Below are positions 1 to 7,144 of a stretch of 48,951 bases of DNA, one piece after another; positions within the stretch are counted from its first letter, which is position 1; every line of letters begins with the position of its first letter. Under the pieces are notes generated by a model. The model saw nothing but the letters and a program-made list of their open reading frames with translations. It did no database searches and had not been told where the DNA came from. The position numbers and the translations under genes are program-made. The stretch is from assembly GCA_959599635.1 (NCBI GenBank), contig CAUGJN010000003.1, positions 1-48,951 of the forward strand. The letters are read 5' to 3'. This DNA comes from an uncultured Collinsella sp. (GTDB lineage: Bacteria > Actinomycetota > Coriobacteriia > Coriobacteriales > Coriobacteriaceae).

Positions 1-5
1 TTCAT
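1..5 (-). CDS. 5' end of an unidentified gene running off the left edge
   Basis: Only the ATG (positions 5 to 3) and two further bases are inside the window. It is called because a strong ribosome binding site (GGAGG, complement of 12-16) sits six bases upstream of the ATG on the minus strand. A possible -10 element TACAAT (complement of 30-35) lies further upstream. The gene is downstream of trxB in the same direction but separated from it by a hairpin terminator, so it probably has its own promoter. No product can be named. Confidence 0.45.
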
Positions 6-77
6 AAGGATCCTCCGTTCATTAGCTATATTGTATTCTAGGTTATCTAGTTTTACATACCACATAGCCGGCAAGTA

Positions 78-119
78 AAAGTGGTTGGACAACACATTGA
101 TGCATCGTCCAACCACTTT
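78..119 (-). terminator. Intrinsic terminator of trxB
   Basis: Perfect 13-bp inverted repeat (78-90 with 107-119) around a 16-base loop, starting 41 bases after the trxB stop. Read on the minus strand the stem ends in CTTTTACTT, a short U-rich tail. The arms also support a weaker terminator in the other direction. Confidence 0.75.
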
Positions 120-159
120 GTTTAAAGATAGCAACCTTACATAAGATATATTATCGTAC

Positions 160-1098
160 TTATTCACGGAGAAACGCGTATGCGCTCGTTGCTGCTATGG
201 CTCCGTCCGAAACGGCGGTCACAACCTGGCGTAAACGCTTGGAACGGATATCGCCGGCTGCGAATAAGCCGGGCGTACGGGTGGCCATCGAATCGTCGGT
301 GACAATGCCGCCGTCATGAGCCAGATCGACTAGATGCTCAACCAGCTCGGTATGCGGCAGCATCCCCGTAAAGACAAAGATGCCAAACGAGCCAGGTTCA
401 AATGACTCGGTATGAGTCTCACCGGATGCATTGTCCTTAAAGGTGATCGTCGTTGGCATTGCTTCGCCCGAGAGCTCCACAATACTAGTTTGGTACCTAA
501 CTGTAATATTGTCCTTTGCGAGTACTTTCTGAACAACACCATCGGGCGCACGAAACTGGTCGCGGCGCAGCACGATGGTCACACTGCTGGCAATGTCGGA
601 CAGGAACAGCGCCTCTTCGCATGCCGAATTGCCACCACCGATTACAAAAACCTGCTTGCCGCGGAAAAACATGCCGTCACATGTTGCGCAATATGAAACG
701 CCACGACCGCGATACGTATCCTCGCCAGCGAAACCTGCCGGGCGCGGCGTGGCACCCATGCAAGCGATAACGCTCGAGGCCAGCGTATCGCCCATATCGT
801 GATGCACCGTAAACAACGCTGCATCGGCATCGTAATCGATACCCGTAACCATGCTCCATGTAACCTGTGCTCCCAGGCCCTCTGCATGCTGCTGAAAACG
901 CTCGCCAAGTTCGGCGCCACTCAGGAGCGGGAAACCCGGATAGTTCTCGACCTCATTGGTTGTGGCGATCTGCCCTCCCGACATGCCCTGCTCAATCACG
1001 GTCGTCGTCAGGTTGGCACGCGCAGCATAAATGGCGGCAGCATAGCCCGCGGGGCCGCCACCGATAATCGCAACATCGATCGGCTGATCGGTAGTCAT
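160..1098 (-). CDS. trxB: Thioredoxin-disulfide reductase
   Basis: 312-residue FAD enzyme that passes electrons from NADPH to thioredoxin in the cytoplasm. The FAD-binding glycine loop GGGPAG is at residues 13-18. The redox-active pair is CATC (Cys137 and Cys140), followed by DG as usual in low-molecular-weight TrxB. The NADPH-binding loop GGGNSACEEA is near residue 155, and the C-terminal FAD motif TPGLFAAGDIR is present. Length matches the family. The ATG at 1098 was chosen over an upstream in-frame ATG because it has a GAGGA ribosome site eight bases before it and starts directly at the Rossmann fold. It is divergent from the glycosyltransferase gene. No trxA is visible next to it, unless it is the gene cut by the window edge. 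Confidence 0.96.
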   Translation of the reverse strand: MTTDQPIDVAIIGGGPAGYAAAIYAARANLTTTVIEQGMSGGQIATTNEVENYPGFPLLSGAELGERFQQHAEGLGAQVTWSMVTGIDYDADAALFTVHHDMGDTLASSVIACMGATPRPAGFAGEDTYRGRGVSYCATCDGMFFRGKQVFVIGGGNSACEEALFLSDIASSVTIVLRRDQFRAPDGVVQKVLAKDNITVRYQTSIVELSGEAMPTTITFKDNASGETHTESFEPGSFGIFVFTGMLPHTELVEHLVDLAHDGGIVTDDSMATRTPGLFAAGDIRSKRLRQVVTAVSDGAIAATSAYAFLRE

Positions 1099-1216
1099 GG
1101 AACATCCTCTCGTCGAAACATTGACGTTCTTTGCGCTCATACCCAAATTTACGTGAACGTGACACTCATGCACTACAATGATAAATCCGTATTACAAAGC
1201 TGAAGGGGAGTTATCG
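1099..1216. promoter_or_regulatory. Divergent promoter region between trxB and the glycosyltransferase gene
   Basis: 118 bases between two divergent starts. On the plus strand a TACAAT -10-like hexamer lies at 1174-1179, without a convincing -35. A tandem ACGTGA-ACGTGA repeat (1151-1162) sits where a -35 or an operator would be. No clear promoter could be fixed for trxB. Assignment is tentative. Confidence 0.35.
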
Positions 1217-2518
1217 ATGGACCAGGCGCAGACGAGTGACGACGCTCCCCTGCTCACGCACAGCACTCCCCAATCGGAGCAAACCACGCTCCTGGCTCAA
1301 CAAAAACCTCTCGTGACCATCGTGCACGCCTCCGTTGGCTCGGGCCACAAGGCCGCCGCAAATGCGATAGCGCAGGCATTCGACCTCATCCGCGGCACCA
1401 ATGGCATCCCCGAGGATATTGAGATTGAAGTGCTCGATATCCTTGATTTTGGACGTATTAAATTCGACGGCAATAAGACCGCGGCTTCTTTTACGGGAGC
1501 CACGCGCCCCATTTACGACCTGACCTGGCGATATACGCTTACGGGACATCTTCTCTGGGGTGGCGGAACGGCATGGTCGCGAATTATGTTCCCCGCCTTC
1601 AACGAATATATTCGTAGCCGCAGGCCCATAGCCGTGGTTGCAACGCACATCACAGCAGCCAATGTTGCCGTGGGCGCCCGCGTAATTACGGGTATCGATT
1701 ATCCGGTCATCTGCGTACCGACCGACTACGAAGTCGAGGGATGGTGGCCCCACAAGGACACCGATTTATTCTGTGTTGCCAACGAATTTATGGCCGAAAC
1801 GCTGCGTCCGCGCAAGGTGCTCGAGACAAAGATTCGCATTACCGGCATTCCTATTCGCGCCGGATTCGACACGGATTACGATCGCGAGGAAGAGCTAGCT
1901 AAGTTCAACCTCCCCACCGACAAGACCGTCGTGCTGGTAATGGCCGGTGCCAGCTTGCCTCAACCGTACGTTCGCTTTCGCGCGGAGATGGACCGCACCC
2001 TCCCCTTCCTACGCAGCTTCGAAGACATGCACTTTGTCTTTTTGCCGGGCAAAGACACCGAATATGCCACCCGCCTCAAAACGCTCTTCGACGCCATGAA
2101 GCTCGAAAACGTCACGGTTCTGGACTATGTCGATGATATGGCAGCGCTTATGCACGGCTGCGACCTGGCAATTCTCAAATCGGGCGGACTCACCGTCACC
2201 GAATGCCTGTGCGCACACCTGCCGATGATCCTGCTGGGCAAGTCCTATGGCCAGGAAAAGGCCAACACCACCATGCTCACCGGCATGGGCGCCAGCATGC
2301 ATGTCACCACCGCACGAGAGCTCATCGTGACGTTGCGTCATCTCCACGATCATCCTGAGTCGCTCAAGGCACTGCTCATCAACGGCGAAGTACTACGCCG
2401 CCCCCACGCAGCCGAAGACATCGCCATCGCCACCATGGAGCTTGCAGGCAAACCCCAAAAGCGCAAAAGAGCCTTCTGCCGCTTCTACTGGGGCGGAAAA
2501 CCCGCGCATATCCGCTAG
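1217..2518 (+). CDS. Processive diacylglycerol beta-glucosyltransferase-like protein (MGDG synthase family, GT28)
   Basis: 433 residues. Family members (plant MGDG synthase, Bacillus UgtP) transfer glucose or galactose from a UDP-sugar to diacylglycerol at the inner membrane face, making glycolipids and lipoteichoic-acid anchors. The N-terminal MGDG-synthase domain has the conserved GSGHKAA loop at residues 41-47 and the PTDYEVEGWW region. The C-terminal GT28 half has the sugar-nucleotide motif LKSGGLTVTECL. The start at 1217 follows an AAGGGGAG ribosome site six bases away; an in-frame ATG at 1178 lacks one. Single-gene unit reading away from trxB. The sugar and acceptor cannot be read from sequence. 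Confidence 0.88.
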   Translation: MDQAQTSDDAPLLTHSTPQSEQTTLLAQQKPLVTIVHASVGSGHKAAANAIAQAFDLIRGTNGIPEDIEIEVLDILDFGRIKFDGNKTAASFTGATRPIYDLTWRYTLTGHLLWGGGTAWSRIMFPAFNEYIRSRRPIAVVATHITAANVAVGARVITGIDYPVICVPTDYEVEGWWPHKDTDLFCVANEFMAETLRPRKVLETKIRITGIPIRAGFDTDYDREEELAKFNLPTDKTVVLVMAGASLPQPYVRFRAEMDRTLPFLRSFEDMHFVFLPGKDTEYATRLKTLFDAMKLENVTVLDYVDDMAALMHGCDLAILKSGGLTVTECLCAHLPMILLGKSYGQEKANTTMLTGMGASMHVTTARELIVTLRHLHDHPESLKALLINGEVLRRPHAAEDIAIATMELAGKPQKRKRAFCRFYWGGKPAHIR

Positions 2519-2530
2519 CGTCTTTATGTC

Positions 2531-2704
2531 CGCTTACCCGCGGGAGGCCCCTATATATCATCCCATGCTCAAACATTCTCGCTTCGCAGGGGCGCACTAA
2601 TCCCTCCCGTCCGGGGCTCACCCATATCATTCCATGCTCAAACATTCTCGCTTCGCTGCGAAACTGCGCGCGGGACGATATATAGGGGCCTCCCGCAGGT
2701 AAGC
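2531..2704. repeat. Composite interspersed repeat with inverted ends
   Basis: About 174 bp bounded by inverted arms: 2531-2557 (CGCTTACC, then GGGAGGCCCC, then TATATA) and 2676-2704 in reverse. Inside are two direct copies of a unit containing CATGCTCAAACATTCTCGCT (2564-2583 and 2634-2653). A third copy lies inverted at 2891-2963. There is no coding capacity. It looks like a small non-autonomous or REP-type element inserted between the glycosyltransferase and dut genes. Confidence 0.75.
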
Positions 2705-2780
2705 TGCGTTTACGTACTAGCAGCTTTACCAGATTCCCCTCCAGTAGAATCTGCAAAGGGGAACCAGAAAATATAAATAC

Positions 2781-2829
2781 AGTAAGTCGATGCGACAAAG
2801 GAGGCGTCCTTTTATCGCATCGACTTACT
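2781..2829 (-). terminator. Strong hairpin, terminator for the nrdR-dut unit, possibly bidirectional
   Basis: Perfect 15-bp stem (2781-2795 with 2815-2829) capped by an inner 6-bp stem (AAAGGA 2798-2803 with TCCTTT 2808-2813). On the minus strand it is followed by a U-rich tract (TGTATTTATATTTTC), so it should end transcription coming from dut. It could also stop plus-strand readthrough from the glycosyltransferase gene. Confidence 0.75.
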
Positions 2830-2890
2830 AGAAAAGTAAATATTGTTTCAAGCGAGTAACCGCCCGCCTGCCTCTCACACATATCGTTCC

Positions 2891-2963
2891 ACGCGCAGTT
2901 TCGCAGCGCAGCGAGAATGTTTGAGCACGGGATGATATATAGGGGCCTCCCACGGGTGAGCGG
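2891..2963. repeat. Solo inverted copy of the 2531-2704 repeat unit
   Basis: Carries the same modules in reverse order: the GCAGTTTCGCAGCG arm, GCGAGAATGTTTGAGCA, then GATATATAGGGGCCTCCC and GGTGAGCGG. It ends four bases before the dut stop codon, so it lies in the dut 3' untranslated region. The rest of the 2519-2966 gap shows no gene. Confidence 0.75.
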
Positions 2964-2966
2964 ACA

Positions 2967-3410
2967 TTACAATACGCCGCTAGAACCGAAACCGCCGGCT
3001 CCTCGGTCGGTTATGTCTAGTTCTTCTACTTCTATGAGGTTGACCGTGGGGACTTCTTGGATGACGAGTTGGGCTATGCGGTCGCCTTTATTGATTTGAA
3101 TGTTAATGGAGGGATCCAGGTTGATGAGGATAACCTTGAGTTCTCCTCGGTAGTGGGCGTCGATGAGGCCCGGCGTGTTGACTATAGACAGGCCCTGCTT
3201 GATGGCCAAGCCGCTGCGGGGCTGAACGAAGCCGGCGTAGCCATCGGGCAGGGCGATGGCCAGCCCCGTAGAGACCAGACGGCGTTCGAAGGGCTTCAGG
3301 ACGCAGTCCTCGTTGGAGCGCAAATCCAAGCCGGCATCGGTGGGATGGGCGTATTTGGGAAGCTCGACGGTGGGATCGAGACGCTTTATGTTGACGGTAA
3401 TGTTGGACAT
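2967..3410 (-). CDS. dut: dUTP diphosphatase
   Basis: 147 residues, the normal length of the trimeric dUTPase. It hydrolyses dUTP to dUMP and pyrophosphate, keeping uracil out of DNA and supplying thymidylate synthesis. All five family motifs are visible in order: DAGLDLRS, PRSGLA, GLIDAHYRGE with the catalytic Asp, GDRIAQLV, and the C-terminal P-loop-like RGAGGFGSSG. The ATG is preceded by AAGGTGA. The nrdR stop codon lies within this ribosome site, four bases before the dut start, so the two are co-transcribed and probably coupled. Both act on dNTP pools. Confidence 0.97.
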   Translation of the reverse strand: MSNITVNIKRLDPTVELPKYAHPTDAGLDLRSNEDCVLKPFERRLVSTGLAIALPDGYAGFVQPRSGLAIKQGLSIVNTPGLIDAHYRGELKVILINLDPSINIQINKGDRIAQLVIQEVPTVNLIEVEELDITDRGAGGFGSSGVL

Positions 3411-3414
3411 GGAA

Positions 3415-3858
3415 TCACCTTAGCTTGTCGAGCTCTTGCAGAAACTCATCGACGTCTTTGAAATCGCGGTAGACCGAGGCAAAGCGGATGTACGCCACCT
3501 TGTCGATCTTGGCCAAGCGCTTGAGCACCATGTCACCCAACTCATGGGACGTGACGGCCGTCAGTGTGCGAGAGCGCAGCTCGACCTCGATGTCGTCGAT
3601 AATCTCATTGAGCTTCTTAGTGTCGATATCGCGCTTGATGGTGGCGCGCATCAAGCCGACGAGCAGCTTATTGCGATCGAACCGCTGCTTGGTTCCGTCT
3701 GACTTAATGACCTCGATTGGGTCTTCGCATCGCTCGAACGTTGTAAAGCGATAGTTACACGAGCAACATTCGCGACGGCGCTTAATGGTGTTATTTGACT
3801 CCTGCATACGGGAATCAACGACGCGGGTATGTGCCTTGCCGCATTTGGGACAGCGCAT
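3415..3858 (-). CDS. nrdR: Transcriptional repressor NrdR
   Basis: 147 residues, full family length. NrdR senses ATP/dATP and represses ribonucleotide reductase genes. The N-terminal zinc ribbon is CPKC (3-6) with a second pair CCSC near 31-34, and the conserved RRRECCSCNYRFTTFE block. The ATP-cone follows from about residue 49 (VIKSDGTKQRFDRNKL). AGGAGG precedes the ATG. Its position beside a LysM gene and divergent lexA matches the arrangement known from mycobacteria and corynebacteria. The start codon is buried in a perfect inverted repeat (separate entry). Confidence 0.97.
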   Translation of the reverse strand: MRCPKCGKAHTRVVDSRMQESNNTIKRRRECCSCNYRFTTFERCEDPIEVIKSDGTKQRFDRNKLLVGLMRATIKRDIDTKKLNEIIDDIEVELRSRTLTAVTSHELGDMVLKRLAKIDKVAYIRFASVYRDFKDVDEFLQELDKLR

Positions 3859-3896
3859 GGTACCTCCTCTTAAACGATAACAAGGGTACCATGCGC
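3853..3896 (-). promoter_or_regulatory. Hairpin spanning the nrdR start codon and ribosome site
   Basis: Perfect 12-bp inverted repeat (GCGCATGGTACC at 3853-3864, its reverse complement at 3885-3896) with a 20-base loop. In the nrdR mRNA the 3' arm contains the AUG, and the AGGAGG site straddles loop and arm. The structure could limit translation initiation, or the palindrome could be a protein site. It has no U-tract, so it is not an intrinsic terminator. Confidence 0.6.
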
Positions 3897-3909
3897 AGCG
3901 CGATAATGA

Positions 3910-4362
3910 TTACGAACGAGCAGGAACCTTAAGATGCGCACCGGCGGCGAGCGAACCATGCTCCAGATGATTGACGTTACGGATCATGTCGGAAGTCTCT
4001 TGCGTGGAAAGGCCTTCGATTGGATATTCCTCGGCAAGCGACCAAAGAGAATCGCCAGTCTGAACGCGAATGGTCTCGTAAGTAATGTTGGAAACGGACT
4101 CGGCATACGCGGCGTGACGAGAGCTAAAGACCGACATAGCGAGGACAAAGAAGAGCGTAAGCGCAACGGCGACGGCGACAATCGTCGGAACCTTCAGGGC
4201 AACGCGGGCCGGCGCGACTACAGCCTGCTGATTGCGAGCAGGCTTTACGGTCAAAGGTTGAATGCCGGAGCGGCCACCCTGAACAACCGTAAAAGTGGGT
4301 TCTGCAGGCGTCTCGAGCTTAAGGGCGAGGTTTCCCTGGACCATATTCGTTGCGTTCATCAT
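3910..4362 (-). CDS. LysM-domain membrane protein, probable SOS-induced cell division inhibitor (YneA/DivS/ChiZ type)
   Basis: 150 residues: a cytoplasmic N-terminus, one membrane segment at about 57-80 (VPTIVAVAVALTLFFVLAMS), then an extracytoplasmic LysM module (YETIRVQTGDSLWSLAEE to HLKVPARS). Known counterparts next to lexA (Bacillus YneA, Corynebacterium DivS, Mycobacterium ChiZ) delay division after DNA damage. The role is inferred from architecture, from its divergent position beside lexA, and from a LexA box inside its promoter. Two adjacent ATGs (4362 and 4359) follow GAGGAG; the second has better spacing. No catalytic domain is visible. Confidence 0.85.
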   Translation of the reverse strand: MMNATNMVQGNLALKLETPAEPTFTVVQGGRSGIQPLTVKPARNQQAVVAPARVALKVPTIVAVAVALTLFFVLAMSVFSSRHAAYAESVSNITYETIRVQTGDSLWSLAEEYPIEGLSTQETSDMIRNVNHLEHGSLAAGAHLKVPARS

Positions 4363-4428
4363 GTTCTCCTCTCGCGTGTTTTGCTGAGAACAGTTTTATC
4401 AAGCCGCGCGGACAAAAATGTCTAGCGC

Positions 4429-4444
4429 GAGAACGAATGTTCGG
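4429..4444. promoter_or_regulatory. LexA (SOS) box 1
   Basis: GAGAAC-GAAT-GTTCGG, matching the actinobacterial/Gram-positive GAAC-N4-GTTC core. It lies just downstream of the -10 of the LysM gene. Its GAAC core starts exactly 28 bp from that of box 2. Confidence 0.8.
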
Positions 4445-4447
4445 TTA

Positions 4448-4477
4448 TTATTATCTTCGAACAGTTGTTCCTGTCAA
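4448..4477 (-). promoter_or_regulatory. Promoter of the LysM division-inhibitor gene
   Basis: TTGACA (-35, complement of 4472-4477), an 18-base spacer and TAATAA (-10, complement of 4448-4453). LexA box 2 fills the spacer, so LexA binding would exclude RNA polymerase. Confidence 0.8.
4457..4472. promoter_or_regulatory. LexA (SOS) box 2
   Basis: TCGAAC-AGTT-GTTCCT, lying in the -35/-10 spacer of the LysM gene. Middle member of three boxes with GAAC starts at 4431, 4459 and 4487. Confidence 0.88.
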
Positions 4478-4484
4478 GCAAAAT

Positions 4485-4500
4485 TCGAACATTTGTTTGA
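4485..4500. promoter_or_regulatory. LexA (SOS) box 3
   Basis: TCGAAC-ATTT-GTTTGA, one mismatch in the second half-site. It ends 22 bases before the lexA start codon, fitting lexA autoregulation. Confidence 0.82.
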
Positions 4501-4522
4501 CATGGGTAGAGAGGATGCCCTG

Positions 4523-5167
4523 ATGGCTCGCAAAATTACCAAGCGTCAGCAGCAAATTTACGACTTCATCAAGGAATATCAGCAGGAGAAGGGTTATCCG
4601 CCCAGCGTGCGTGAGATGGCTTCTGCCGTGGGCCTTTCCTCCCCAAGCACCGTGCACGCCCATCTCTCTGCCCTGGAGGCGCGCGGGCTGCTCAAGCGCG
4701 ATGCCACCAAGCCGCGTGCCCTGGAACTCTTTAACGAGGATGGTTCCTCTGTCTCAATTTCTAAATCTGACGAGCCCACCGCACCTCGCGGAACGGTCTC
4801 GCTACCGCTCGTTGGTCGCGTCGCGGCTGGGATTCCCATTCTGGCCGAGCAGAATATCGAAGACACGTTTACTATCCCGACCGAAATCGCCACTGATCAG
4901 GGTTCCTTTATCCTTGAGGTGCATGGGAGCTCAATGATCAATGTCGGCATCTTCAATGGCGATTACATCATCGTCCGTGAACAAAAGAGTGCCATGAACG
5001 GCGAAATTGTCGTGGCCATGATTGATGGTTCGGCGACCGTCAAGACGTTCTACAAGGAGCAGGGGCGTGTGCGCTTGCAGCCCGAGAACGACACCATGGA
5101 ACCTATCTATGCAACGAATCCCGTTATCCTGGGCAAAGTCGTCGGCTTGATGCGCCGGTTCTCGTAA
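4523..5167 (+). CDS. lexA: SOS repressor LexA
   Basis: 214 residues. Represses DNA-damage genes and self-cleaves when stimulated by RecA filaments. The N-terminal winged helix (ITKRQQQIYDFI to STVHAHLSALEARG, residues 5-56) reads the operator. The cleavage site is Ala102-Gly103 in VGRVAAGIP. The catalytic dyad is Ser137 (GSSM) and Lys174 (TVKTF). The start at 4523 follows AGAGAGGA eight bases upstream and gives the canonical MARKIT N-terminus. The stop overlaps the next start (TAATG), so the frameshifted DUF1624 gene is translationally coupled to it. Confidence 0.97.
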   Translation: MARKITKRQQQIYDFIKEYQQEKGYPPSVREMASAVGLSSPSTVHAHLSALEARGLLKRDATKPRALELFNEDGSSVSISKSDEPTAPRGTVSLPLVGRVAAGIPILAEQNIEDTFTIPTEIATDQGSFILEVHGSSMINVGIFNGDYIIVREQKSAMNGEIVVAMIDGSATVKTFYKEQGRVRLQPENDTMEPIYATNPVILGKVVGLMRRFS

Positions 5168-5870
5168 TGCAAAAACGCATAACCATCTTTGATACCGTCC
5201 GCGGGTTTACGATGATTTCTATGGCAGGTTTTCACGCTTGCTATGATCTCGCCTACCTGTATGGCTGGGATATGCCCTGGTTTACCCAGTCAGTCTTTCA
5301 AGACGTCTGGCGCGCCAGCATCAGCTGGGTATTTTTGTTTATCGCGGGTTGGATGTGCAGCTCTCACGCAACAATGCCAAACGAGCGGCTAAGTACGCTG
5401 CCGCAGCTTTGGTCGTCTGGATCGCAACAACTCTCGTATCGGTCGACGATTCAGTGAACTTTGGCATCATTTATTGCATGGCGATGTGCACCGCGGTGGT
5501 TGCGTTCACCCGTCCGTTACTCCAAAAATTACCGGGCTCATGGGGCATCGCAGCGTGCCTTGTTCTTTTTGCCCTAACCTGGGGCATTCCAAAGGCGGTC
5601 TACCCACTCCCCTACCTGGCATGGCTTGGATTCCCAGGCCCGGGTTTTGTTTCGGGAGATTACTATCCGCTCATACCGTTTGTCTTTATGTACCTTACCG
5701 GCTTTTTTGCTGCCCAGGCAGCACAAGCATCAAGTCTCGAAGCGCCAGCATGGGCATACGCCAATCCTATCCCGGCGCTCGCAGTCCTGGGTCGGCATGC
5801 CTTACCGTTCTACCTGCTCCATCAGCCAGTCATTCTAGGCGTGCTAGAAATCGTTTATTCCGTACGATAG
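5167..5870 (+). pseudogene. Frameshifted DUF1624 (HGSNAT-like) membrane protein
   Basis: The frame opening at 5167 encodes an N-terminal half (FDTVRGFTMISMAGFHACYDLAYL, to LFIAGWMCS) and stops at 5457. The frame covering 5349-5870 continues the same protein (LSRNNAKRAAKYAAAALVVW to PFYLLHQPVILGVLEIVY). Family members have an unbroken IAGW to LSRNN-K-R block. One missing base near 5355-5362 would explain the break; adding a base would restore one frame of about 234 residues. No slippery heptamer is present. The family comprises multi-pass membrane proteins related to heparan-glucosaminide N-acetyltransferase; the bacterial substrate is not known. Its 3' end overlaps convergent hflX by 16 bases. 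It could be a true mutation or an assembly error. Confidence 0.82.
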
Positions 5871-7144
5871 CGCTCGAGCCGCGGTGCAATACGAGCCGGC
5901 AACTTCGCCACAATGCGAACGCCGTCCTCGAGATATTCCTCATGCAGAAGGGTTCCCTGCTCATGCACCAGCGTGATGAGAGCGCCCTCGCGATACGGGA
6001 TATCAGCGGAGAGCAACACATCGGTGGCAGCTGCCTCGCGAGCAATCCGGTCGACGAGATCGTCGAGCCCCTCGCCCGTTTGGGCCGAGAACAGAACGGC
6101 CTCCGGATAGCGACGACGGAAACTCAATCGATCGACGCTATCGAGAAGATCGATTTTATTGAATACGGTCAGCGTTAAACGCTCTCCGGCGCCGATCTCA
6201 TCAAGCACGCGGTCGACAGCATCCAGCTGCCGCTCATAGTCCTCGTCAGACGCATCTACGACTTTGAGAATTAGATCGGCACCCAAAACCTCGGACAGCG
6301 TCGATTTAAAGGCATCGACCAAACCATGGGGCAGCTTTTGAATAAAGCCGACGGTATCGGTAATCGTCATGCCGCGACCGCCGGGCAGACGATACGAACG
6401 CGTCGTCGGGTCGAGCGTAGCAAACAGCTTGTCCTGCGAAAGTACCGTAGAGCCGGTCAGACGATTGAGTAACGTCGATTTACCGGCATTGGTATAACCG
6501 GCTAACGCGACGCGAAACGCCGGGGACTCAATGCGACTCTTGGATTGAACATCGCGACGCTGTTCAACCTGCTTGAGCTCACGACGAAGCGCAGCGATCT
6601 TATTACGAATGAGGCGACGGTCGACCTCGAGCTGACTTTCGCCCTGACCAAAACGTGAGCCGATGCCGCCGCGCGTCTGCTCCTTGGCGAGATGGCTCCA
6701 CATGCCACGCAGGCGAGGCAACAAATATTGAAGTTGTGCCAGCTGTACCTGCAGGCGTCCCTCACGCGTCTGAGCATGCAGGCCAAAGATATCCAGGATC
6801 AGTGCTGTACGATCGATAATCTTTACCGGCTCGCCCACGGCTTTCTCCAAATAGGATTGCTGCGAGGGGGTCAGGTCGTCGTCAAAAATAACGACATCGG
6901 CATCCATGCGATGCACCAGGCCGCAAAGCTCCTCTACCTTACCGGAACCGATAAACGATTTAGGATACGGCTTTACCAAACGCTGCGACAAGCGTGCCAC
7001 GCACCGGGCACCAGCTGTGTGGGCAAGACGCTCCAGCTCATCAAGCGAGCGATCGAGCGGCCATGCATTGTCGCGCCACTCAACACCAACTAAAATGGCA
7101 CGCTCGGGCTCGGGTGCCGTGGGAACAAGGGGGAAACGGGCCAT
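5855..7144 (-). CDS. hflX: Ribosome-associated GTPase HflX
   Basis: 429 residues. HflX binds the 50S subunit and splits stalled or stressed ribosomes. The N-terminal HflX domain (to about residue 200) includes FIGSGKVEEL and the glycine-rich RGGIGSRFGQGE segment. The G domain has G1 GYTNAGKS (216-223), G3 DTVGF and G4 NKID. Its start overlaps the miaA stop (TAATG), indicating coupling. miaA-hflX adjacency is common in bacteria. Its end overlaps the convergent DUF1624 pseudogene. Confidence 0.96.
   Translation of the reverse strand: MARFPLVPTAPEPERAILVGVEWRDNAWPLDRSLDELERLAHTAGARCVARLSQRLVKPYPKSFIGSGKVEELCGLVHRMDADVVIFDDDLTPSQQSYLEKAVGEPVKIIDRTALILDIFGLHAQTREGRLQVQLAQLQYLLPRLRGMWSHLAKEQTRGGIGSRFGQGESQLEVDRRLIRNKIAALRRELKQVEQRRDVQSKSRIESPAFRVALAGYTNAGKSTLLNRLTGSTVLSQDKLFATLDPTTRSYRLPGGRGMTITDTVGFIQKLPHGLVDAFKSTLSEVLGADLILKVVDASDEDYERQLDAVDRVLDEIGAGERLTLTVFNKIDLLDSVDRLSFRRRYPEAVLFSAQTGEGLDDLVDRIAREAAATDVLLSADIPYREGALITLVHEQGTLLHEEYLEDGVRIVAKLPARIAPRLERYRTE

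Noticed and set aside
5340..5380. Programmed ribosomal frameshift in the DUF1624 gene
   Set aside because: No slippery heptamer, stimulatory hairpin or upstream ribosome-like site is visible; a simple one-base loss is the easier explanation.
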